A DNA stretch of 5,422 nt from Candidatus Phaeomarinibacter sp. GTDB lineage: Bacteria > Pseudomonadota > Alphaproteobacteria > CGMCC-115125. The position numbers were made by a program, and so were the translations under genes. Shown here in pieces: positions 1 to 5,243 of this stretch; position 1 is the stretch's first letter, and each line of letters begins with the position of its first letter. The notes under the pieces are model-generated. The model made no database searches and was not told the origin of the DNA. It saw only the letters and a list, made by a program, of their open reading frames with translations. Where the stretch lies: assembly GCA_028279995.1 (NCBI GenBank), contig JANQMQ010000111.1:1-5422 (forward strand), in the 5' to 3' direction.

Positions 1-632
1 TTGACCTGCAGCCAGCAGCCCTGCGGCAACAGCCGGACGTTCTGGAAAAGCGTACGGTCAGTGAAGAAATTCTGAAACGCCAGATACTCCGCCAGCCCCT
101 GCTTATCCAGCTCCGGCGAGAAGTCACCATGGGCGAACAGCGCCTTGGCCTCGGAGGCAAAAAGAAAGGCATCACCCGTGTCGGCATAGTACAAAGGCTT
201 GATGCCAAACCGGTCCCGGGCAAGCGTCAGAACACGATCGCGCGTATCCCAGATCGCAAAGGCAAACATGCCATTGAACTTGCCGATGCAATCAAGGCCC
301 CACTCAGCAAAAGCGTTGAGCAGCACTTCACTGTCCGTCCGGCTGACAAACTTGTGCCCCTTGGACGAGAGAAGCGCCCGTAGTTCTTCGAAATTATAGA
401 TCTCGCCATTGTAGGTGAGGACGTATCGGCCATCTGACGTCGCCATCGGCTGACGCCCGAGCGAGGACAGGTCAATGATCGACAAGCGCCGGTGGCCAAG
501 CCCGACCGGGCCATCAACGTAAATGCCATCGTCATCGGGGCCCCGATGAGCGATGGCATCCGTCATCTGCTTGATACGCACCGCAGACGCTGGTTGACCC
601 GACCTCTGCAATTCACCCGCTATTCCACACAC
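1..632 (-). CDS. asnB: Asparagine-synthase-like glutamine amidotransferase, N-terminal part (truncated by window edge)
   Basis: The minus strand reads 210 complete codons from a GTG at 630-632 to the window edge, with no stop. The product begins MCGIAGELQR, the class II (Ntn) glutamine amidotransferase signature with Cys2 as nucleophile after removal of the initiator Met. Other glutaminase motifs are HRGPD (29-33), RLSIID (49-54), YNGEIYN (74-80), the SDSE-like RTDSE with Asp100, GMFAFAIWD (121-129) and ARDRFGIKPLYY (138-149). The ATP-dependent synthetase domain should follow beyond the left edge. The GTG is chosen because Cys must be residue 2 and an in-frame TGA lies at 654-656, so no longer start exists; a G-run about 10 nt upstream (643-648) is the only Shine-Dalgarno-like signal. 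The gene lies 33 bp downstream of the epimerase on the same strand, probably in one transcript. Family membership is seen directly. The acceptor (free aspartate or a sugar uronate) is unknown; the locus favours a glycan role by inference. Confidence 0.93.
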   Translation of the reverse strand, partial: MCGIAGELQRSGQPASAVRIKQMTDAIAHRGPDDDGIYVDGPVGLGHRRLSIIDLSSLGRQPMATSDGRYVLTYNGEIYNFEELRALLSSKGHKFVSRTDSEVLLNAFAEWGLDCIGKFNGMFAFAIWDTRDRVLTLARDRFGIKPLYYADTGDAFLFASEAKALFAHGDFSPELDKQGLAEYLAFQNFFTDRTLFQNVRLLPQGCWLQV

Positions 633-665
633 AGCGCGATTGCCCCCCGCACCTCAGTCAATCCG

Positions 666-1661
666 TCAAGCACTTGCTGCCTGACGGCGACGGGCGACTT
701 CTTCCTTGTGGCTGTCACGCCAGTCGATCAGGCGCCGAAGACCCTCTTCCAGATCGATTGCAGCCTTGAAGGAGATTTCCTCTTCGGCGCGCTTCGGACA
801 TCCAATGCGGTTGCGCACCAGTGTCGCCTGACTTCTGGGCGCGTAATTGATTTCCTGATTTGATCCGGTGATCTGCAGCAGCTTCTCGGCCAGCTCCTTG
901 AGGGATGTGCGCTGCCCGGTCCCCACATTGTAGTACCTGTCGGCGGTATCTGCCTTCATGGCGCAGATGTTGGCTGCGGCGCAGTCTTCAACTGCAACGA
1001 AGTCAAAGGCCTCACTGCCATCGCCGAGAATCGTTGGCCCTTCACCACGGTCAATGGCATCGAGCATCTTCATGATCACAGCGATATAGGCACCCTGGTA
1101 GTCCTGCCGCGGACCATAGACATTCATATAGCGAAGGCCGACCTGATTGAGGCCATATCTGTGGTGATAGGCCGTCGCCATTGCCTCGGCAGCAATCTTG
1201 GTGGCGCCATAGAAATTCTTGTTGTTGAACGGATGGTCTTCTGTCATCGGCTCTGTCACCGCGTCACCATAGACAGAAGCAGACGAAGACCATACGAGAC
1301 GCTCGATGCCCGCCTTAACGCAGGCATCAAGCACATTGAAGCAGCCGGCAATGTTCGTCTGGAATGCGGTCCTGGGAAACTCATGGCACTGCAGAAGCCA
1401 TAGAGCGGCAAAGTGAAATACGCCATCCGCGTCTTTTAGAGCTGCATCCAGAATATCCGTCTGCGTAATATCTCCACCGGCCTCGTAAATGCTGACACGC
1501 GGATCCTTCAAGGCACCGCTGAGGTTTTCAACACTGCCGCGGACAAAATTGTCATAGATCACAATCTTTCCGACGTCTTGCTGAACCAGTTGATCAACAG
1601 CGTGTGAGCCGATAAGCCCCGCTCCACCTATGACAACAAAGGTTTTTCCTCGAATATCCAT
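666..1661 (-). CDS. NAD-dependent nucleotide-sugar epimerase/dehydratase (extended SDR, GalE-like)
   Basis: This is a complete 331-residue cytoplasmic Rossmann-fold enzyme of the extended short-chain dehydrogenase family, which usually runs 310-340 residues. The NAD-binding glycine motif GGAGLIGS is at 12-19. Asp37 (IYDN) at the end of the second strand suggests NAD rather than NADP. HFAA is at 83-86, the catalytic Ser region SSSASVYG at 125-132, the Tyr/Lys pair YGATK at 151-155, and the substrate-side RYMNVYGPRQ at 177-186. The C-terminal half (FVAVEDCAAA near 221-230, YNVGTG near 244-249) fits sugar epimerases or dehydratases. The loop after HFAA reads WLLQCHEFP, with Cys92 where many GalE-type enzymes have Ser in SxxxP. 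The start ATG is preceded by a weak GGA about 8 nt upstream. It is the first gene of the leftward unit, followed by the amidotransferase. The substrate cannot be fixed from sequence: UDP-Glc/Gal, UDP-GlcNAc or a uronate sugar are all possible. Confidence 0.93.
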   Translation of the reverse strand: MDIRGKTFVVIGGAGLIGSHAVDQLVQQDVGKIVIYDNFVRGSVENLSGALKDPRVSIYEAGGDITQTDILDAALKDADGVFHFAALWLLQCHEFPRTAFQTNIAGCFNVLDACVKAGIERLVWSSSASVYGDAVTEPMTEDHPFNNKNFYGATKIAAEAMATAYHHRYGLNQVGLRYMNVYGPRQDYQGAYIAVIMKMLDAIDRGEGPTILGDGSEAFDFVAVEDCAAANICAMKADTADRYYNVGTGQRTSLKELAEKLLQITGSNQEINYAPRSQATLVRNRIGCPKRAEEEISFKAAIDLEEGLRRLIDWRDSHKEEVARRRQAASA

Positions 1662-1756
1662 TCAGCTGATCCAATCTCAACAAGCCGGGCTTAGGAATAC
1701 ACCGCCAACACCAAAACAAAGAACGTGCCACTGAAACCAGGCTTCCTTGCAGCACT

Positions 1757-1785
1757 CAAATAGAACCACGAAATACTCATGGTAA
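1757..1785 (-). promoter_or_regulatory. Candidate sigma70-type promoter for the epimerase unit
   Basis: On the minus strand, TTACCA (1780-1785) and TATTTG (1757-1762) are spaced by 17 bp, matching 4/6 and 3/6 of the sigma70 consensus. Transcription would start near 1750, giving a leader of about 90 nt. The match is weak; the support is its position in the AT-richer part of the divergent gap and the correct spacing. The -10 hexamer overlaps the left arm of the 9-bp inverted repeat. Confidence 0.22.
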
Positions 1786-1794
1786 TACTTGAAG

Positions 1795-1818
1795 GGAAAC
1801 GCCGCAGTGCGGCTTTCC
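1795..1818. repeat. Imperfect palindrome / hairpin in the divergent region
   Basis: GGAAA-C-GCCGCA (1795-1806) pairs with TGCGGCTTTCC (1808-1818), giving 11 pairs interrupted by one bulged C at 1800 around a central G at 1807. No T-run follows on either strand, so it does not look like an intrinsic terminator, and no gene converges on it. It could be an operator-like palindrome between the two promoters or a leader structure in one transcript. Confidence 0.5.
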
Positions 1819-1849
1819 ACTACAAGCCGATTTGAGTGGCAAAATGGAC

Positions 1850-1877
1850 TTGATTGTTCGGCGACGCGGCGTATGCA
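1850..1877 (+). promoter_or_regulatory. Candidate sigma70-type promoter for the glycosyltransferase unit
   Basis: TTGATT (1850-1855) and TATGCA (1872-1877) are spaced by 16 bp, matching 4/6 and 3/6 of the consensus. Transcription would begin near 1884, about 70 nt before the glycosyltransferase start. The match is weak, and alphaproteobacterial promoters often deviate from the E. coli consensus, so this is only the best visible candidate. Confidence 0.22.
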
Positions 1878-1944
1878 TATCAGAAACCTGTCGGCACCGG
1901 CAAGCCGCTGCCTCCGGCGGAAATCCGCGACAATCCAAGCCATT

Positions 1945-1948
1945 GAGG
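1945..1948 (+). promoter_or_regulatory. Ribosome binding site of the glycosyltransferase
   Basis: GAGG lies 4 nt before the ATG at 1953, a rather tight spacing. The TGA at 1944-1946 is in frame with the gene and overlaps this site, so no longer N terminus is possible and the ATG at 1953 is the first usable start. Confidence 0.55.
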
Positions 1949-1952
1949 CAAG

Positions 1953-3104
1953 ATGACGACCCCGCCCGACACCAGGATCGTATTCACCCTTGCCGGGCTT
2001 GATGAGGGCGGCACAGAAAAACAACTCCTTCTGCTCGCACAGGCGCTGACCCGGCGCGGGAATGAGTGTCTGGTTGCACCACTGGACGGCTCTGGCCCCA
2101 TTGGCAGGCAGCTCTCTGCCGCAGGGATCACGGTCCATGATCTGGGATTCCGCAGGCGCGGCTCAGCTATCGGGCAACTGCTTCTTCTGGCACGGGCGGC
2201 CATCAGGCTGTGGCGACTCCTGAGGCGGGTCCGGCCGGATGTGCTGCAGGCGTATCTGCCGTTGCCGAACCTCGTCGGGTCAGTTGTCGCGAGACTTGCA
2301 GGCGTCCCCCAGATCATCACCAATCGCCGCGGCATCGGCATGCATCAAAAGCGCCATCCCCTCTGGGCGCCGTTTGACCGTCTGGCAAACGGTGCGAGTC
2401 ACCGGATCGTGGCAAACAGCAAAGCCGTCCGGGAAGACACGATGGAGCGCGACCGCCCGGATGAGACAAAACTCTCGGTGATTTACAATGCGATGCCGGA
2501 TATCGACATCTCAGCCGTCGAGAGTTCCCGCGTCGCCATGCGCCGGAGCCTCGGCATCGAGGATGATGAGATTGCGATCGTCTGTGTCGGCAATCTCTAC
2601 GCCTACAAGGGACATATGGACATGGTGCACGCCATGGCCCGGCTCAAAGACCAGAAAAAAAGATACCGGCTGTATCTGGTCGGCGATGATCGTGGTGAGC
2701 GGCAGGCGCTCCTGAACCTCATATCAGCACAGGAACTGGGCCAGATGGTCACGCTCCTTGGCGCACGTTCAGACGTTCCGGATGTACTGGGGGCAATGGA
2801 CATCTTTGCTCTGCCCTCTCACGAGGAAGGCTTCTCCAATGCGCTGCTGGAAGCCATGCTGGTCGGCCTTCCGGTGATAGCCACCAATGTCGGAGGAAAT
2901 CCGGAGGCTCTTGAGGGAGGTGGCCTCGGCATTCTGGTCCCTTGCTACTCGCCGGAGGCCCTGGCGCAAGCAGTACGACAAATGGGCGAGAACCTGCCCG
3001 ATGCGGCCCGGCGGGCCAGTGAGCAAGCGCACCACATTCGAGCCAAGTACTCCGTTAACCAGATGGTCGCCGCCTATCTGAGACTGTATGACGCCCGCCA
3101 ATAA
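1953..3104 (+). CDS. Glycosyltransferase, GT-B fold, family 4 (GT4)
   Basis: This complete 383-residue protein is the usual length for GT4 retaining glycosyltransferases. The N-terminal acceptor domain opens with a strand and the loop GLDEGGTEKQL (15-25), typical of the family. Residues about 72-98 form a hydrophobic and Arg-rich amphipathic stretch that could bring the enzyme to the inner face of the membrane. The linker region has VANSKAVR (153-160) and IYNAMP (177-182). The donor domain has VGNLYAYKG (212-220, with Lys219 in the phosphate-contacting position), LVGDD (242-246), and the E-x7-E motif HEEGFSNALLEAM with Glu292 and Glu300, followed by GLPVIATNVGG (305-315). There is no signal peptide or transmembrane helix. 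It is the first gene of the rightward unit and is followed by a sugar-locus amidotransferase and rfbF, so it most likely transfers a sugar to a lipid-linked glycan. Donor and acceptor cannot be told from sequence. Confidence 0.93.
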   Translation: MTTPPDTRIVFTLAGLDEGGTEKQLLLLAQALTRRGNECLVAPLDGSGPIGRQLSAAGITVHDLGFRRRGSAIGQLLLLARAAIRLWRLLRRVRPDVLQAYLPLPNLVGSVVARLAGVPQIITNRRGIGMHQKRHPLWAPFDRLANGASHRIVANSKAVREDTMERDRPDETKLSVIYNAMPDIDISAVESSRVAMRRSLGIEDDEIAIVCVGNLYAYKGHMDMVHAMARLKDQKKRYRLYLVGDDRGERQALLNLISAQELGQMVTLLGARSDVPDVLGAMDIFALPSHEEGFSNALLEAMLVGLPVIATNVGGNPEALEGGGLGILVPCYSPEALAQAVRQMGENLPDAARRASEQAHHIRAKYSVNQMVAAYLRLYDARQ

Positions 3105-3110
3105 CCCGGA

Positions 3111-3160
3111 CCTGATCCCGGCCCGCGAGCGTGACGGACCTTGAGCCGATTGAGATCAGG
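3111..3160 (+). repeat. Short inverted repeat after the glycosyltransferase stop
   Basis: CCTGATC (3111-3117) and GATCAGG (3154-3160) are exact complements 36 bp apart. They begin 6 nt after the stop codon. The stem is short, the loop long and no T-run follows directly, so it is a poor intrinsic terminator; it may be coincidental or a 3'-end structure. Confidence 0.25.
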
Positions 3161-3163
3161 GCG

Positions 3164-3179
3164 GAAAGCAGCTGTTTTC
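3164..3179. repeat. 16-bp near-perfect palindrome centred on CAGCTG
   Basis: The 16 bases GAAAGCAGCTGTTTTC form a palindrome with a single G/T mismatch pair (3168 against 3175). There is no loop, so it suits a dimeric DNA-binding protein better than an RNA hairpin. It lies 4-19 bp upstream of the weak promoter candidate at 3183-3211. No known operator consensus is recognised. Confidence 0.35.
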
Positions 3180-3182
3180 AGT

Positions 3183-3211
3183 TTGTTCAAGCCCGGCACT
3201 CATAGTATCTG
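3183..3211 (+). promoter_or_regulatory. Candidate internal promoter before the second amidotransferase
   Basis: TTGTTC (3183-3188) and TATCTG (3206-3211) have the ideal 17-bp spacing but match only three of six bases each. The 169-bp gap between the glycosyltransferase and the amidotransferase is long for a tight operon, which makes an internal promoter plausible. Low confidence. Confidence 0.17.
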
Positions 3212-3221
3212 GGACCTCCAC

Positions 3222-3247
3222 GGCGCTGCTCTTGAGCGAGCAGTGCC
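3222..3247 (+). repeat. Strong hairpin in the leader of the second amidotransferase gene
   Basis: GGCGCTGCTC (3222-3231) pairs over ten consecutive positions with GAGCAGTGCC (3238-3247), with one G-U wobble, around the six-base loop TTGAGC. The stem is GC-rich and ends 26 nt before the ATG at 3274, leaving the Shine-Dalgarno at 3266-3269 outside it. The downstream bases (CTCTTCAGG) are not a proper T-run, so a classical terminator is unlikely, though weak termination or attenuation is possible. It could also protect the 5' end of a processed transcript. Confidence 0.55.
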
Positions 3248-3265
3248 CTCTTCAGGTGACACAGC

Positions 3266-3269
3266 AGGA
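3266..3269 (+). promoter_or_regulatory. Ribosome binding site deciding the amidotransferase start
   Basis: AGGA sits 4 nt before the ATG at 3274. It selects the start that makes Cys the second residue, as catalysis requires, over an in-frame TTG 42 nt upstream, which lies inside the loop of the leader hairpin and would bury the nucleophile at residue 16. Confidence 0.6.
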
Positions 3270-3273
3270 TCGC

Positions 3274-5202
3274 ATGTGCGGTATCGCGGGACTTTTGGAA
3301 TTTGGCGTGGCCCGGAAATGGGATGTCCACACACGCGCCGCCGCCATGGGCACCAGGCTGTTTCATCGCGGGCCAGACGCGAACGGCATCTGGTCAGACC
3401 CTGAAGCTGGCATAGCGCTGAGCCATCAGCGGCTTTCCATTATTGATGTGTCCGACGCCGGTGCGCAGCCGATGACCAGTAGCGACGGCCGGTGGGTCAT
3501 CAGCTACAACGGCGAAATCTACAATTGCGCCGAACTCGCGAGAGAATTGAACCCGCAGCACCTGCGCGGACACTCGGACACGGAAATCCTTCTGGAAGCC
3601 TGCGCACGATGGGGTGTCGAAGCCACGCTGGAACGCGCAGCAGGCATGTTTGCGTTTGCGCTGTGGGATCGGCGCACCCGGACCTTGTGGATCGCGAGAG
3701 ACCGTCTGGGCATCAAACCGCTTTACGTGGCTATCGATCCTGAAGGAATTGCCTTTGCCTCGGAACTGAAGGCACTGGCCGCGTCCCCCACGTTCAAACC
3801 CGAAATCGATATGGCGGGTTTGGGGAGCTATTTGCGTCACGGGTGTTTCCCGGCGCCGACAACCATCTTCGCGAATACGGAAAAACTGCAGCCCGGCCAT
3901 CTCATGCGGATAACCCATGCCGGCGACATCACCCGCAAGGCCTGGTGGCCGGTCCGTGACAGGTTTTCAAGGTTGCCCAAACACACGGGCAGCGACAGCG
4001 ACATTGAGAACGACCTCGATGACCTTCTCAGGAAGGTCGTGAATGAGCACCTCCTGTCAGACGTCCCCGTCGGTGCGTTTCTGTCCGGGGGTATAGACAG
4101 CTCCCTGGTCGTCTCCATCATGAAACAGGTTGCGCGCGGAAAGGTCAGCACTTTCTCAATCGGGTTCGAGGAAGAACGGTTCAACGAAGCAGATGCCGCA
4201 CGGGCGATCGCTGAGCATCTGGGTACGGATCATCACGAACTCACTGTTTCTCCGCGCGATGCCATGGACGTCATCCCGTCTCTTGCGGAAATGTATGACG
4301 AACCGTTTTCGGATTCGTCACAGATCCCGACCTATCTGGTTTCGAAGCTGGCTGGTCAGTCCGTGACCGTTGCGCTGTCTGGTGACGGCGGCGATGAAGG
4401 ATTTGCCGGATACACAAGATACACGGGCATCGAGAAAATCTGGAACGTGGCCCACCATGTACCGGCGGGCGGCCGCAAAGCCATTGCGGGCCTCCTCAGA
4501 GCCATACCCACCCAAACGTGGGATGCGTTTGCCAGGGCCATACCCGCTTCAAGGCGGCCCGGCTTTCTGGGCGACAAGATCCACAAGGGTGCCGGCATCC
4601 TCGATGCTTCTTCGGTGGATGGCATGTATCGGCAGCTGATCTCGCAATGGGCACACCCAGAGGCTCTTACTGCTGCCAAGGAAGCACCATTTGGCTGGTC
4701 AACCTGCGCCGGGAAAGCGTACTCGCCGGACGAAACGATCGATCGGCTCCGCCTGCACGATATCGCCGGCTACCTGCATGATGACATTCTGACAAAGGTG
4801 GACCGCGCAAGCATGGCCTTGAGCCTTGAGGTACGTGTTCCTCTGCTTGATCACAGGGTTGTGGAATTTGGCTGGCAGCAAAAGCGGGATCAGCTGATCA
4901 GGAACGGACGTGGCAAGAGCCCGCTTAGGCGCGTTCTGTCCCGTTATGTACCTGAGCCCCTGTTTGACCGCCCCAAGTCCGGGTTCGGCATTCCCCTGGG
5001 TGAATGGCTGCAGGGGCCACTGCGTGACTGGGCTGAGGATTTGCTAAGCTTGCAGAGCTTTGAAGAGACAGGACTCGTGGCCGCTGCCCCGGTGCGCGCC
5101 AGATGGGAGGAACATCTGCAGGGCGCAAGAAACTGGCAGCAAAGCCTGTGGACAGTCCTGATGCTGCAACAATGGAGCAGGCACTGGGGTATTCGCGGAT
5201 AA
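3274..5202 (+). CDS. asnB: Asparagine-synthase-like glutamine-hydrolysing amidotransferase (complete)
   Basis: This 642-residue cytoplasmic enzyme has the two AsnB domains. The N-terminal Ntn glutaminase begins MCGIAG with nucleophile Cys2, then HRGPD (31-35), RLSIID (53-58), YNGEIYN (78-84), HSDTE with Asp102, and ARDRLGIKPLY (141-151). It releases ammonia from glutamine. The C-terminal ATP-pyrophosphatase domain has the PP-loop SGGIDSS (271-277), IGFEE (296-300), SGDGGDE (369-375) and the block DDILTKVDRASMALSLEVR (503-521), and adenylates a carboxylate for amidation. It is longer than E. coli AsnB (554 residues) and resembles the roughly 600-650-residue AsnB-like proteins common in polysaccharide loci, such as WbpS or WbtH, proposed to make uronamides. 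All key residues are present, so it should be active. It lies between a GT4 gene and rfbF, 41 bp before the latter and probably cotranscribed with it. A free-asparagine role cannot be excluded; amidation of a glycan sugar is inferred from context. Confidence 0.95.
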   Translation: MCGIAGLLEFGVARKWDVHTRAAAMGTRLFHRGPDANGIWSDPEAGIALSHQRLSIIDVSDAGAQPMTSSDGRWVISYNGEIYNCAELARELNPQHLRGHSDTEILLEACARWGVEATLERAAGMFAFALWDRRTRTLWIARDRLGIKPLYVAIDPEGIAFASELKALAASPTFKPEIDMAGLGSYLRHGCFPAPTTIFANTEKLQPGHLMRITHAGDITRKAWWPVRDRFSRLPKHTGSDSDIENDLDDLLRKVVNEHLLSDVPVGAFLSGGIDSSLVVSIMKQVARGKVSTFSIGFEEERFNEADAARAIAEHLGTDHHELTVSPRDAMDVIPSLAEMYDEPFSDSSQIPTYLVSKLAGQSVTVALSGDGGDEGFAGYTRYTGIEKIWNVAHHVPAGGRKAIAGLLRAIPTQTWDAFARAIPASRRPGFLGDKIHKGAGILDASSVDGMYRQLISQWAHPEALTAAKEAPFGWSTCAGKAYSPDETIDRLRLHDIAGYLHDDILTKVDRASMALSLEVRVPLLDHRVVEFGWQQKRDQLIRNGRGKSPLRRVLSRYVPEPLFDRPKSGFGIPLGEWLQGPLRDWAEDLLSLQSFEETGLVAAAPVRARWEEHLQGARNWQQSLWTVLMLQQWSRHWGIRG

Positions 5203-5228
5203 AGTGCTAACTCCGCCTGTAAGAAACT

Positions 5229-5234
5229 AAGGGA
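5229..5234 (+). promoter_or_regulatory. Ribosome binding site of rfbF
   Basis: AAGGGA lies 9 nt before the rfbF ATG at 5244, inside the 41-bp gap after the amidotransferase stop. No terminator-like hairpin is seen in this gap, which favours cotranscription. Confidence 0.55.
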
Positions 5235-5243
5235 CGCATCGAA

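Larger units (their letters stand above)
1753..1838. repeat. 9-bp inverted repeat pair (CACTCAAAT / ATTTGAGTG)
   Basis: CACTCAAAT at 1753-1761 is matched by its exact reverse complement ATTTGAGTG at 1830-1838, 68 bp apart. The repeat does not extend beyond nine bases on either side. A separate imperfect hairpin (1795-1818) lies between the arms. The arms are far apart for a single dimeric operator but could be two half-sites or two binding sites of one regulator. A nine-base match in a 290-bp region can also arise by chance. Confidence 0.4.
1662..1952. promoter_or_regulatory. Divergent intergenic region between the two transcription units
   Basis: These 291 bp separate the start codons of two divergent genes, so promoters for both directions should lie here. 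The stretch 1690-1800 is visibly richer in A and T than the flanking genes. It holds a 9-bp inverted repeat, a central imperfect hairpin, two AATACT copies 12 bp apart (1772-1777, 1784-1789) and weak promoter-like hexamers on both strands, listed separately. A small GCGGA/TCCGC stem (1917-1928) sits in the leader of the glycosyltransferase. No convincing coding sequence is present: the only long reading frame crossing it is antisense to the glycosyltransferase and resembles nothing recognisable. Confidence 0.7.

Noticed and set aside
227..559. A 110-codon minus-strand reading frame with an ATG start in the left amidotransferase region
   Set aside because: It is out of frame with the conserved MCGIAG reading frame on the same strand and carries no recognisable motif.
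1795..1818. Hairpin as a rho-independent terminator
   Set aside because: No T-run follows on either strand and both neighbouring genes run away from it, so there is nothing to terminate.
1677..2138. A 153-codon minus-strand reading frame crossing the divergent gap
   Set aside because: Most of it is antisense to the well-supported glycosyltransferase, it has no recognisable domain, and its low-complexity composition fits a shadow frame.
3232..3273. A 14-codon N-terminal extension of the second amidotransferase from a TTG codon
   Set aside because: It would place the essential Cys nucleophile at residue 16, its start lies in the loop of a strong hairpin, and a good AGGA precedes the ATG at 3274.
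3394..3918. A 174-codon minus-strand reading frame inside the amidotransferase gene
   Set aside because: It is fully antisense to conserved glutaminase motifs and shows no protein-family features; such frames are common in GC-rich genes.
1..5202. Recent tandem or inverted duplication giving the two amidotransferases
   Set aside because: They share the catalytic motifs but differ strongly between them, and no nucleotide-level repeat is visible between 1-632 and the start of 3274-5202.
3274..5202. Beta-lactam synthetase, lasso-peptide cyclase or exosortase-associated amidotransferase
   Set aside because: The glutaminase Cys2 is intact, unlike in beta-lactam synthetases and lasso cyclases, and no exosortase or peptide-precursor gene is nearby; the sugar-locus AsnB-like assignment is simpler.
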